DNA of 6,255 nucleotides from Flavobacteriales bacterium UBA2798 (GTDB lineage: Bacteria > Bacteroidota > Bacteroidia > Flavobacteriales_D > UBA2798): the NCBI GenBank assembly GCA_002351955.1, contig DEHO01000002.1, positions 7,997 through 14,251 on the forward strand. Reading direction: 5' to 3'. The notes beneath the pieces were generated by a model, which worked only from the letters and a program-made list of their open reading frames with translations, made no database searches and was not told where the DNA came from. Shown here in pieces: positions 1 to 6,255 of the stretch (its first letter is position 1; every line of letters begins with the position of its first letter). A program made the position numbers and the translations under genes.

Positions 1-1191
1 ACCGGAAACCCCGCTAACCATACCAATCAGTGGCAATTCGATATCACGTTCATAGTTACCTTCCAGCGAGAAGACCTGAAGTTTTGAGCTGACATTCTCA
101 AGGTACTTCACCACCAACTTTCCATTGGCGATCGACACGCTTTCAAGAACCGATTCCCTTTCAGGGATCACTACTACCTGGGAACCAGGCAAAAGATTAT
201 TTGGATTTACAGCAATCAATTTTCTGTTTGGAGCACTTGCATTGGTAAGGAACAGCAATTTCCCCTTAACAAAACCAACAGGACTATAATCGTCCGAGAA
301 ACCATCTGCTACAACTTTCCATTCTAATTTTCCTCCGGGTTTCCAGTTTTTCGCGTCAGCAACCCGAACACTGTTTCCGCTGGTTCCCTCAGTTGCACTC
401 AAAGCAAGCCAGGTTGAATTCGGAATAAGGCTAACTCCAAAATTCCGAAGTGGTTTATCGTTTTCAGAATAAATCAGCACATCTGCCGACTGATTCGTAC
501 CAATTGTATGATAATAAACCTTATGGTATTCATTTCGTACAGAATACTCCGCTCCTTTTGGGGCATCATACCTCGAATAAAAAAAACCATTTTTATACCA
601 TGAGATTCCGGAGAACTTCACCCACTTTAAATGATCTTTAAGATCAACTCCGCTTTGAATTTCCTTAATCTTGATTTCACTCCAGTCGGAACCTTTATGA
701 GAAATTGAATAAGCAATGTATTTCGCTTTGGAATCCGGAACTGCGGAATTAAGCGAGGTTGTTCCATCAACAGAAAAAGTATTAGGGTCGAGCAAAACTT
801 TATGCGTTGAATCTTTCTGAGTAAACCAATACAGAACACCATGATTTTGCGTGCCGTTATTCTTATAGATAAAAAACTTATCCGCCTTTTTCGAAGGAGG
901 TGTCATGGATGAAAAACTCCAGATCTTTGCAAGTCGCTTGCGTATTTCATTTCGATAAGTTATCGCCGCAAACCATTTTTGGGTCACCTTATTTTGCTCG
1001 ATCACCCAGGACCGAACCTCAGCGCATGTGTCACATTCCAACCACCTGTAAGGATCGGCAACTGTAGTTCCATGAAAAATCTCAGAATCAGCTGATTTTC
1101 GCGTCTTGGGATAGTCAAATTGGGCAGCGGAAAACAGCGGCAACAAAAGAAAAAGCAAGCAAAGTCGTAAAGACCTGACTTTTCGATTCAT
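1..1191 (-). CDS. Exported prolyl oligopeptidase (S9A), N-terminal part; 3' end beyond the left edge
   Basis: Prolyl oligopeptidases are serine peptidases that cut short peptides after proline. Seen: reading leftwards from ATG at 1191-1189, the frame stays open for 397 codons to the window edge. A signal peptide is clear: basic start (MNRKVRSLR), hydrophobic stretch of residues 10-20, then SAA before Q24, which points to export to the periplasm. The S9A signature follows at residues 40-52, HGTTVADPYRWLE, then a helix ending EVRSWVIEQN. Beta-propeller segments typical of the family come later, such as YIAYSISHKGSDWSEIKI and KWVKFSGISWYKNGFFYSRY. The family is usually about 700 residues, so slightly over half is present; the Ser/Asp/His catalytic triad lies outside the window and activity cannot be judged. 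Odd: the usual acidic segment after WLE is replaced by a CDTC pair (C53, C56). No Shine-Dalgarno precedes the ATG, as is common in Bacteroidota. The next gene diverges from it. Confidence 0.93.
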   Translation of the reverse strand, partial: MNRKVRSLRLCLLFLLLPLFSAAQFDYPKTRKSADSEIFHGTTVADPYRWLECDTCAEVRSWVIEQNKVTQKWFAAITYRNEIRKRLAKIWSFSSMTPPSKKADKFFIYKNNGTQNHGVLYWFTQKDSTHKVLLDPNTFSVDGTTSLNSAVPDSKAKYIAYSISHKGSDWSEIKIKEIQSGVDLKDHLKWVKFSGISWYKNGFFYSRYDAPKGAEYSVRNEYHKVYYHTIGTNQSADVLIYSENDKPLRNFGVSLIPNSTWLALSATEGTSGNSVRVADAKNWKPGGKLEWKVVADGFSDDYSPVGFVKGKLLFLTNASAPNRKLIAVNPNNLLPGSQVVVIPERESVLESVSIANGKLVVKYLENVSSKLQVFSLEGNYERDIELPLIGMVSGVSG

Positions 1192-1243
1192 ATAACAATC
1201 AGATTAGTAACTTGCGGAAAGATACAAATGGATCGATTAAGGA
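1192..1243. promoter_or_regulatory. Divergent intergenic region, presumed promoters in both directions
   Basis: These 52 bp separate two divergently oriented genes, so signals for both should be here or inside the neighbouring 5' ends. Bacteroidota promoters resemble TTG, then about 20 bp, then TAnnTTTG. On the minus strand, TCCATTTG (1232-1225) matches the -7 element except at one position and would give a short leader for the peptidase gene. The nearest TTG upstream is only about 14 bp away, so the pair is not convincing. I found no clear plus-strand match. The existence of the region is certain; the specific element is a weak guess. Confidence 0.3.
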
Positions 1244-2542
1244 GTGCAAAAAATTTCCTCATACCTCGAAAAGTTTCAACTTGTAATAACGGCAGGATTG
1301 TTTTTATTCCTGACCTTTAATATGCATTCCCGTGCACCGATATTCTCCTACCACCATGTGTTATGGGCAGATGCTGCGGGATATTATTCATACCTGCCGG
1401 CCACATTTGAATTTGGGTGGAAGGCAGAACACTTTCCTGATTCTGCAGATATTCTCACAGGGCAAGGATTCCGGCTGAATTCTGAAACAAATTCGATCGA
1501 AACAAAATATACTTACGGAGTGGCATTACTTCAACTCCCGTTTTACCTGACCGGAAGATTGATTGCCAAAATCAGTGGATCTAACGAAAATGGTTTTGGT
1601 GTAATTGGTCATCGAATGATTATGCTTGCCGGCGTATTCTATGCCTTGGCAGCGCTCTATTTTTTAAAAAGGATTTTGAAAAAAATGTATGGTGCATTTT
1701 CTGCTTCAATGGCTGTGCTCTTTCTTTTTTCATCCACAACGTTATTTTATTATGGGATTGACAAAGCAGGTTTTTCCCATATCTATTTGTTCTTTCTTTT
1801 TACTGTACTGATCAACATGGTTGATAGATTAATTTATTCGCCTGATTTTTTTCGATCCCTGATTTTTTTCGCGATTCTTCTTCTTTGTTTTTTAATTCGA
1901 CCCACATCAGTTTTTGCATTTCCCCTTATCTTTCTTACAGGGGTAAAATCGAAAGCAGATCTGTTCGAACTACTCCATGCTTTAAGGAAAAACAGAAAAC
2001 ATTATTTGCTTCCTGCATGCTTGGCAACACTGGTTTTAATTCCTCAATTCACCTATTGGTATTTTATTAGTGGAAATATATTTTGGTATTCGTATGGCGA
2101 TGAGGGATTTAGTAATCTGAACAATCCCCACCTATTGGAATTATGGTTTAGTCCCAATAATGGCTTGTTTGTGTATACACCAATTGTTGCTGTTCTGCTG
2201 ATAATTTCGTTGCTAAAGTTTAATAGAGGAATTGATTCAATTTCTTTTTTAGTGGTGTTTCTGTTCATTTCATGGATGTTTGCTTCCTGGCACGACTGGA
2301 GATTCGGGTGTTCTTTCGGAAGCAGAAGTTTTACCGAATACCTTGTATTTCTTGCCTTTCCATTAGCCGGTCTATTAAATCATCTCAAAGAAGGCAGATA
2401 TCACAAGCTTTTACTTTTCTGTTGTCTTATGATTGGTTATATTGCTTTCGTAAATATCAACACCATTTACACTTACGACGATTGTTTTTATGGAGACACC
2501 TGGGATTATGAAAACTTTTTCAAGATCATTCGCTTCTATTGA
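1244..2542 (+). CDS. Polytopic membrane protein, GT-C/GT39-like glycosyltransferase family
   Basis: Probable lipid-linked-sugar glycosyltransferase of the inner membrane. Seen: 432 residues with roughly 9-11 hydrophobic segments, including about 11-26, 124-141, 152-170, 178-193, 204-218, 254-275, 309-325, 333-347 and 366-379. The first exported loop carries WADAAGYYSYLPATF (41-55); D43 sits where GT-C enzymes keep their catalytic or metal-binding acidic residue. Other motifs that recur in this Bacteroidota family are KYTYGVALLQLPFYL (88-102), DKAGFSH (173-179), IRPTS (218-222), FSPNNGLFVYTP (302-313) and WHDWRFGCSFGSRSFTEY (349-366). The start is GTG at 1244. A TAA lies two codons upstream, and the next ATG (1322, M27) would remove the first membrane helix. 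AAGGAG (1239-1244) overlaps the GTG, so it is too close to act as its ribosome-binding site. The gene overlaps the next by 35 bp. Substrate and acceptor are unknown; the transferase call rests on fold-type resemblance and D43, the membrane topology on direct reading. Confidence 0.75.
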   Translation: MQKISSYLEKFQLVITAGLFLFLTFNMHSRAPIFSYHHVLWADAAGYYSYLPATFEFGWKAEHFPDSADILTGQGFRLNSETNSIETKYTYGVALLQLPFYLTGRLIAKISGSNENGFGVIGHRMIMLAGVFYALAALYFLKRILKKMYGAFSASMAVLFLFSSTTLFYYGIDKAGFSHIYLFFLFTVLINMVDRLIYSPDFFRSLIFFAILLLCFLIRPTSVFAFPLIFLTGVKSKADLFELLHALRKNRKHYLLPACLATLVLIPQFTYWYFISGNIFWYSYGDEGFSNLNNPHLLELWFSPNNGLFVYTPIVAVLLIISLLKFNRGIDSISFLVVFLFISWMFASWHDWRFGCSFGSRSFTEYLVFLAFPLAGLLNHLKEGRYHKLLLFCCLMIGYIAFVNINTIYTYDDCFYGDTWDYENFFKIIRFY

Positions 2543-5500
2543 GCGTTTTTCATTTGGCACGCTGATTTTATTTTTGGGATTTCAGTTATCCTTTTCGGAA
2601 GCCAATGCTCAACGCGGAATTAAAGGAAATGTAACTATTTCCACTGCGAATACGATTGTAAACGAATATACAAGGCTCACTGCAAATGCTGTTTCAGGAA
2701 GTACAAGTATTACTGTATTGGATAACACCCTGGATTCGGTTGCGGCACGATTTACTACACCCCTGGCTGCGGGAGATTTAATTTTTATTTATCAGGCACA
2801 GGGGGCGACAATAAACGGCACATTAAGTGGAGGAATTGGAATTCCGAATGATGCCACCTGGGGAGGGGTTACCAATTATGGGTCATCAGGAAATTATGAA
2901 TTGGCAGAAGTAGCAAGCGTGAGTGGAGGAACAATTATAAATCTTACTTGCGGCTTGCGGAATGATTATACCACTGCAGGAAGAACCCAGGTCATTCGCG
3001 TTCCTCGTTATGAAAATCTGATCATCAATGCAGGATCGGGAATAATTCCGCATGCATGGAACGGAACCATTGGAGGAATTGTTGTTGTTGAAGTAAATAC
3101 TGCAACAACAATAAACGGAACTATCAATGCCAATGGAAGAGGTTTTAGAGGAGGAGCGCTTGATCCGAATTCGCAATTCAATCCGAACTTCACAACTATA
3201 CTTGATATTGACGGAGCCATCAAAGGCGAAAGTATTGCAGGTTATCAAACAGATCTCACTCCCAATGGAGGAATGTATTGCATGGCAGCCCCTGCCAATG
3301 GTGGTGGAGGCGGAAACGCGCACAACGCAGGTGGCGGAGGCGGTGCTAACGGTGGTGATATTCTATTGTGGGACGGAAGAGGTAATCCTTCAATAACTAC
3401 TGCCAGCTGGGCAAATGCATGGAATCTTGAAGCACCCGGATTTTCAACACATACATCGTCAGGTGGAGGAAGAGGAGGATATTCCTGGTCGAACAGCAAC
3501 CAGAATGCAACAACGCTTGCTCCGGGTTCGGCGGCATGGGGTGGAGATAACAGAAAAATTTACGGTGGTTATGGCGGCCGTCCATTAGACTACAGCACAG
3601 GGAAAATATTTTTCGGTGGTGGAGGTGGTGCAGGCGATCAGAATGAAAATTTTGGAGGCGCAGGCGGTAACGGTGGAGGAATTATTTTTCTCTACTCACA
3701 CGGTACGGTTGGTGGAACAGGAACAATCACTGCAAACGGAAATAACGGAAACAGCACGCTTATTCCTGCACCCGGATTTGGTCAGTGCACAGGAAAAGAT
3801 GGCGCTGGTGGTGCAGGCGGCGGTGGCTGTGTTATTATCAATTCCAATGGTTCAATTGCAGGTATCAGTATTGTTGCAAATGGAGGAAATGGCGGGAATC
3901 AGAATCTTTCCTGTAACACATTTACTCCAGCAGGCGATGCCTACGGTACCGGCGCTGGTGGAGGCGGCGGATATATTGCCATTTCAAATGGCGCTATATC
4001 CCGTACTACAAATGGCGGTGATAATGGTACCTGTAACGCACCTGCTATGACAGAATTCCCACCTAATGGAGCAACACGTGGTGGCGCCGGTGTAAACAAT
4101 GCAAGTATTGCCAATCATTTCCTCACTGTAAATCCTGCTAATATCAACATCTGCGCATCTGCAACTGCAACACTCACTGCAACCTTAACAGGAGCTTTAC
4201 CTTCCGGTGCAAGTATCAACTGGTACGATTCTCAATTTGGAAATACTATTATTGGAACAGGATTAACATTTACAACTCCGGTTCTCACCTCAACTACTAC
4301 CTATTATGTTGGAATTTGTCCGGGATTTTACAGAATACCTGTAACAGTAACAGTTGGATCAACACCTGTAATTGATATCAGCAATATGTTGATCACCAAC
4401 GCCACTTGTGGAAATAACAATGGTGCAATTAATAATATCATTGTCACCGGAGCGACATCCTACACCTGGAATGGAGTAAACTCCGCAACACCGGATCTGA
4501 GCAATGCAGCACCCGGCTCTTACACACTTATTGCTTCCGGTGGCGGAAGCTGTACAGCAACTGCCGGTCCATTTACCATTTCAACTGGTGGCGGACCAGT
4601 AATTAACACAGCGTCCATGGTGATTACACCAACCTCATGCGGAATAAACAACGGCAGCATAACAGGAATAACAGCAACAGGCACTGCACCGCTTTCGTAT
4701 ACGTGGAATGGAGCTGCCAACAATGATGCAGACACCAATCAGCTTGCTGCCGGAAGTTACACCTTGCTGGTAACAGATGGATTAGGTTGCAGCGCTGCAA
4801 GCGGACCTCATGCGATTGCAGCATCAACAGCAATGAGTTTTAATTCTTCGGGTATAGTTATTACACCTGCAACATGCGGATCAACCAATGGAAGCATAAC
4901 AGGAATAATTCTAAATGGAGGATCAGCTCCAATAAGTTTACAATGGAATGGCACTCCAGCGGCAACAACCGATATAAGTGGAATTGGCAGTGGGAACTAT
5001 ACCATCACAGCAACTGATAATGCAGGGTGTACTGCAAGCTCCGGTCCATTTACAGTAACTTCAACAGGTGGTGCAAGTATTAACGATGCCAATATTGTTA
5101 TCGTTCATACTTCCTGTGGAAACAACAATGGAAGCATTTCCGGAATTCTTGTTAGTGGCGGAACTTCTCCGTATACCTTTGCTTACAATGCAACAAATAA
5201 TCCAACTGCAGATATTTCAAATTTAACTGCAGGATCGTATACCTTTTCGGTCACCGATGACCAAGGTTGCGTAACTGCCAGCGGACCCTATGTCATTAAT
5301 CCTTCATCCTCTCCAACAGTTAATGTAACAGGTTCTAACGTTTCGTGTTTTGGTGCAAACGACGGAACAGCAACTGCCAGTGGAAGTGGTGGAACAGGAA
5401 TTTTAAATTACCAATGGACATCAGGTCCTGCCGGTGCTGTATTTGCAGGAACCGGAGCAGGAACTTTTAGTGTAACTGTAACAGATGCCGCAGGATGTAC

Positions 5501-6255
5501 AGCAACCGGTTCTGTTACCCTTACTGAGCCTGCAGAAATCATTGCTGCTATTAGTGGAACGAACAGCATTTGTAACGGACAAAACACCACATTAACGGCA
5601 AGCGGAGGAACAAGTTATTCCTGGTCGAGCGGAGATAATACTGCCGCAACTACCGTTACTCCAACAATTACCACTACCTATACGGTTACCGTTACAGTTG
5701 GCTCATGCAGTACTACATCATCTGTTACGGTTACCGTTAACGATGTGCCGGTTGCAAGTATAAGCGGAACAACATCAGTATGTCCCGGTCAGAGTACAAC
5801 ACTTACTGCTTCGGGCGGAAGTACCTATCTTTGGAGCAGTGGAGAAACAACTCCTTCCATTACAATTTCTCCCACTGCAAACGGTCCGTTGAGTGTTACC
5901 GCAACAAACGGATGTGGCAGTGATAATGAAACAGTAAATCTCATAGTATTTCCAGCGGCATCTGCTTCTGCCGGCGCGGATGTTACAATTGCGCTCGGGG
6001 GATCAACAACACTTTCTGCAAGTGCAGGAACAAGTTATTCATGGTTACCTTCCACCGGATTAAATCAAACAAACACGCAAAGCGTAATTGCCAGTCCTGG
6101 ATCAACCACCACTTACATTGTTACTATTACCGATTCAAATGGATGTACAGCCAGTGATGATGTAATTGTTTCGATTGATATGCAGATGGTCGTATTTGTA
6201 CCTGATGCATTTTCACCAAATGGCGATGGAAACAATGATCAATTATTTGTAAGGG
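2508..6255 (+). CDS. Giant T9SS-secreted glycine-rich/SprB-repeat/Ig-like protein, adhesin-like; 3' end beyond the right edge
   Basis: Probable surface or matrix adhesin exported by Sec and the type IX system. Seen: 1249 codons open from ATG 2508 to the window end. Order: signal peptide 1-34 (hydrophobic 16-29, cut after ANA, Q35); N-terminal module about 35-220 with DLIFIYQAQGA, WGGV (118-121) and QVIRVPRY (161-168); glycine-rich repeats about 185-530; Ig-like domain about 540-617, with C549, C604 and WYD, like the CHU_C-associated Ig_7 type; five SprB-like repeats 621-1011; Ig/PKD-like domains 1012-1081, 1082-1152 and 1153-1224; then FVPDAFSPNGDGNND (1230-1244), the hallmark opening of the CHU_C type B sorting domain. 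That domain is usually 80-100 residues, so the protein probably ends near 1320-1340. Start choice: an in-frame ATG at 2490 would add six residues before MKTFSRSF; 2508 gives the more normal signal peptide. The start lies inside the preceding gene, suggesting coupled expression. No enzymatic domain is visible. The exact ligand or role is unknown. Confidence 0.93.
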   Translation, partial: MKTFSRSFASIERFSFGTLILFLGFQLSFSEANAQRGIKGNVTISTANTIVNEYTRLTANAVSGSTSITVLDNTLDSVAARFTTPLAAGDLIFIYQAQGATINGTLSGGIGIPNDATWGGVTNYGSSGNYELAEVASVSGGTIINLTCGLRNDYTTAGRTQVIRVPRYENLIINAGSGIIPHAWNGTIGGIVVVEVNTATTINGTINANGRGFRGGALDPNSQFNPNFTTILDIDGAIKGESIAGYQTDLTPNGGMYCMAAPANGGGGGNAHNAGGGGGANGGDILLWDGRGNPSITTASWANAWNLEAPGFSTHTSSGGGRGGYSWSNSNQNATTLAPGSAAWGGDNRKIYGGYGGRPLDYSTGKIFFGGGGGAGDQNENFGGAGGNGGGIIFLYSHGTVGGTGTITANGNNGNSTLIPAPGFGQCTGKDGAGGAGGGGCVIINSNGSIAGISIVANGGNGGNQNLSCNTFTPAGDAYGTGAGGGGGYIAISNGAISRTTNGGDNGTCNAPAMTEFPPNGATRGGAGVNNASIANHFLTVNPANINICASATATLTATLTGALPSGASINWYDSQFGNTIIGTGLTFTTPVLTSTTTYYVGICPGFYRIPVTVTVGSTPVIDISNMLITNATCGNNNGAINNIIVTGATSYTWNGVNSATPDLSNAAPGSYTLIASGGGSCTATAGPFTISTGGGPVINTASMVITPTSCGINNGSITGITATGTAPLSYTWNGAANNDADTNQLAAGSYTLLVTDGLGCSAASGPHAIAASTAMSFNSSGIVITPATCGSTNGSITGIILNGGSAPISLQWNGTPAATTDISGIGSGNYTITATDNAGCTASSGPFTVTSTGGASINDANIVIVHTSCGNNNGSISGILVSGGTSPYTFAYNATNNPTADISNLTAGSYTFSVTDDQGCVTASGPYVINPSSSPTVNVTGSNVSCFGANDGTATASGSGGTGILNYQWTSGPAGAVFAGTGAGTFSVTVTDAAGCTATGSVTLTEPAEIIAAISGTNSICNGQNTTLTASGGTSYSWSSGDNTAATTVTPTITTTYTVTVTVGSCSTTSSVTVTVNDVPVASISGTTSVCPGQSTTLTASGGSTYLWSSGETTPSITISPTANGPLSVTATNGCGSDNETVNLIVFPAASASAGADVTIALGGSTTLSASAGTSYSWLPSTGLNQTNTQSVIASPGSTTTYIVTITDSNGCTASDDVIVSIDMQMVVFVPDAFSPNGDGNNDQLFVR
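3060..4100 (+). repeat. Glycine-rich imperfect repeat region of the giant protein (beta-helix-like)
   Basis: This coding region alternates glycine clusters with short hydrophobic strands and a G-x-I-x-A-N-G turn. Units I can read are GGIVVVEV then INGTINANG (189-210); GGGIIFLYSHG then GTGTITANGNNGN (389-415); GGGGCVIINSNG then GISIVANGGNGGN (437-464); and GGGGGYIAISNG then TTNGGDNG (484-507). Between them lie further glycine clusters at about 264-284 and 339-376. The regular hydrophobic/turn alternation suggests parallel beta-solenoid rungs, which is inference. Glycine is written with GGT, GGA and GGC mixed, so the repetition is much stronger in protein than in DNA. Confidence 0.75.
4368..5540 (+). 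repeat. Five tandem SprB-like repeats (four variant, one canonical) in the giant protein
   Basis: Five units of 75-80 residues each carry a conserved Cys pair: C634/C682, C711/C761, C790/C841, C870/C921 and C947/C997, that is 48-51 residues apart. Units 1-4 start near residues 621, 698, 777 and 857 and share an opening like CGxxNGSITGI, a central YTWNG-like strand, then AGSYTLxVTDxxGC and SGP. Unit 5 (about 934-1011) has the canonical SprB form CFGANDGTATA...GTFSVTVTDAAGCTA. SprB repeats are known from the Flavobacterium gliding adhesin and many T9SS cargo proteins. Units 2 and 3 still share a 16-bp identity, AGCATAACAGGAATAA, at 4656-4671 and 4893-4908, in register, which supports origin by duplication. 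Confidence 0.85.
5541..6179 (+). repeat. Three Ig/PKD-like domains preceding the sorting domain
   Basis: Units at residues 1012-1081, 1082-1152 and 1153-1224. The first two begin ISGTNSICNGQNTTLTASGG and ISGTTSVCPGQSTTLTASGG and share a central YSWSSG or YLWSSG strand. The third, ADVTIALGGSTTLSASAG, lacks the early Cys and has the SWLPSTGLN segment that commonly sits just before CHU_C domains. They probably act as spacers holding the adhesive part away from the outer membrane. A 15-bp direct repeat, AGGAACAAGTTATTC, occurs in the first (5606-5620) and third (6026-6040) units in the same register. Confidence 0.8.
6189..6255 (+). other. Start of CHU_C / gliding-motility-associated C-terminal (T9SS type B) domain
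   Basis: Residues 1228-1249 read VVFVPDAFSPNGDGNND then QLFVR, cut by the window end. The F-x-P-x-A-F-S-P-N-G-D-G-x-N-D pattern is the recognised opening of the type B sorting domain used by T9SS cargo in Cytophaga and Flavobacterium relatives. Only about a fifth of the domain is present, but the motif is distinctive and the frame is continuous with the rest of the protein. Confidence 0.9.

Noticed and set aside
627..842. Minus-strand 71-codon ORF and plus-strand 450-641 ORF
   Set aside because: Both are other-frame readings of the prolyl oligopeptidase gene, which is continuous across the whole region.
1228..1320. Small 30-codon ORF across the start of the membrane protein gene
   Set aside because: It has no ribosome-binding site and no recognisable peptide features, and most of it overlaps the better-supported gene in another frame.
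2886..3323. Minus-strand ORF of 145 codons opposite the giant gene, with others at 3245-3499, 4520-4738 and 5408-5590
   Set aside because: They are antisense to a continuous coding frame with signal peptide and recognisable domains. Their Pro-, Ser- or Cys-rich composition is the mirror of Gly/Thr/Ala-rich codons.
3616..4050. Plus-strand ORF of 144 codons, rich in Val, Gln and Leu
   Set aside because: It is an out-of-frame reading of the glycine-rich repeat region; GGT/GGA/GCA-type codons shifted by one base give this composition and keep stops rare.
3290..4100. PE-PGRS-like or collagen-like protein
   Set aside because: The glycine clusters are interrupted by regular hydrophobic strands and lack a Gly-X-Y triplet period. 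The C-terminal sorting domain fixes the protein as Bacteroidota T9SS cargo.
4368..5540. CRISPR-like or intergenic tandem repeat array
   Set aside because: The periodicity of about 231-240 bp is codon-based, DNA identity between units is modest, and the repeats fall in one open reading frame.

Overview
The window looks like chromosomal DNA of a member of the Bacteroidota, probably a non-gut lineage of the Cytophaga/Chitinophaga/Sphingobacteria type. The strongest evidence is the large secreted protein on the right. It carries SprB-like repeats and CHU_C-associated Ig-like domains, and ends in the opening of a gliding-motility-associated (CHU_C, type B) C-terminal domain, the sorting signal of the type IX secretion system (T9SS). 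Other signs agree: moderately AT-rich DNA, no usable Shine-Dalgarno sequences before the start codons, and signal peptides ending in Ala followed by Gln. No species can be named from this.

Layout. (1) Positions 1-1191, minus strand: the first 397 residues of an exported prolyl oligopeptidase (S9A family). These are the signal peptide, the N-terminal family signature and part of the beta-propeller; the catalytic half lies beyond the left edge. (2) Positions 1192-1243: a 52-bp divergent intergenic gap that must hold the signals for both directions. (3) Positions 1244-2542, plus strand: a 432-residue polytopic membrane protein of the GT-C (GT39-like) glycosyltransferase type. (4) Positions 2508-6255, plus strand, running off the right edge: a giant secreted protein with at least 1249 residues. 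Its order is signal peptide, N-terminal module, glycine-rich repeats of beta-helical appearance, Ig-like domain, four variant SprB-like repeats, one canonical SprB repeat, three Ig/PKD-like domains, then the start of the CHU_C sorting domain. It has no stop codon in the window, so simple ORF finders miss it.

How the parts relate. The membrane protein and the giant protein overlap by 35 bp in different frames, so they are almost certainly co-transcribed and may be translationally coupled. The giant protein should cross the inner membrane by Sec and the outer membrane by T9SS, and end up on the surface or in the medium as an adhesin or matrix-like protein. A glycosyltransferase next to it could act on the same surface layer, but that is inference from position alone. 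The peptidase is transcribed away from the pair and is probably a separate unit.

There is no RNA gene, CRISPR array, insertion sequence or phage gene that I can support. I do not see an undescribed defence or mobile system. The most unusual element is the architecture of the giant protein.
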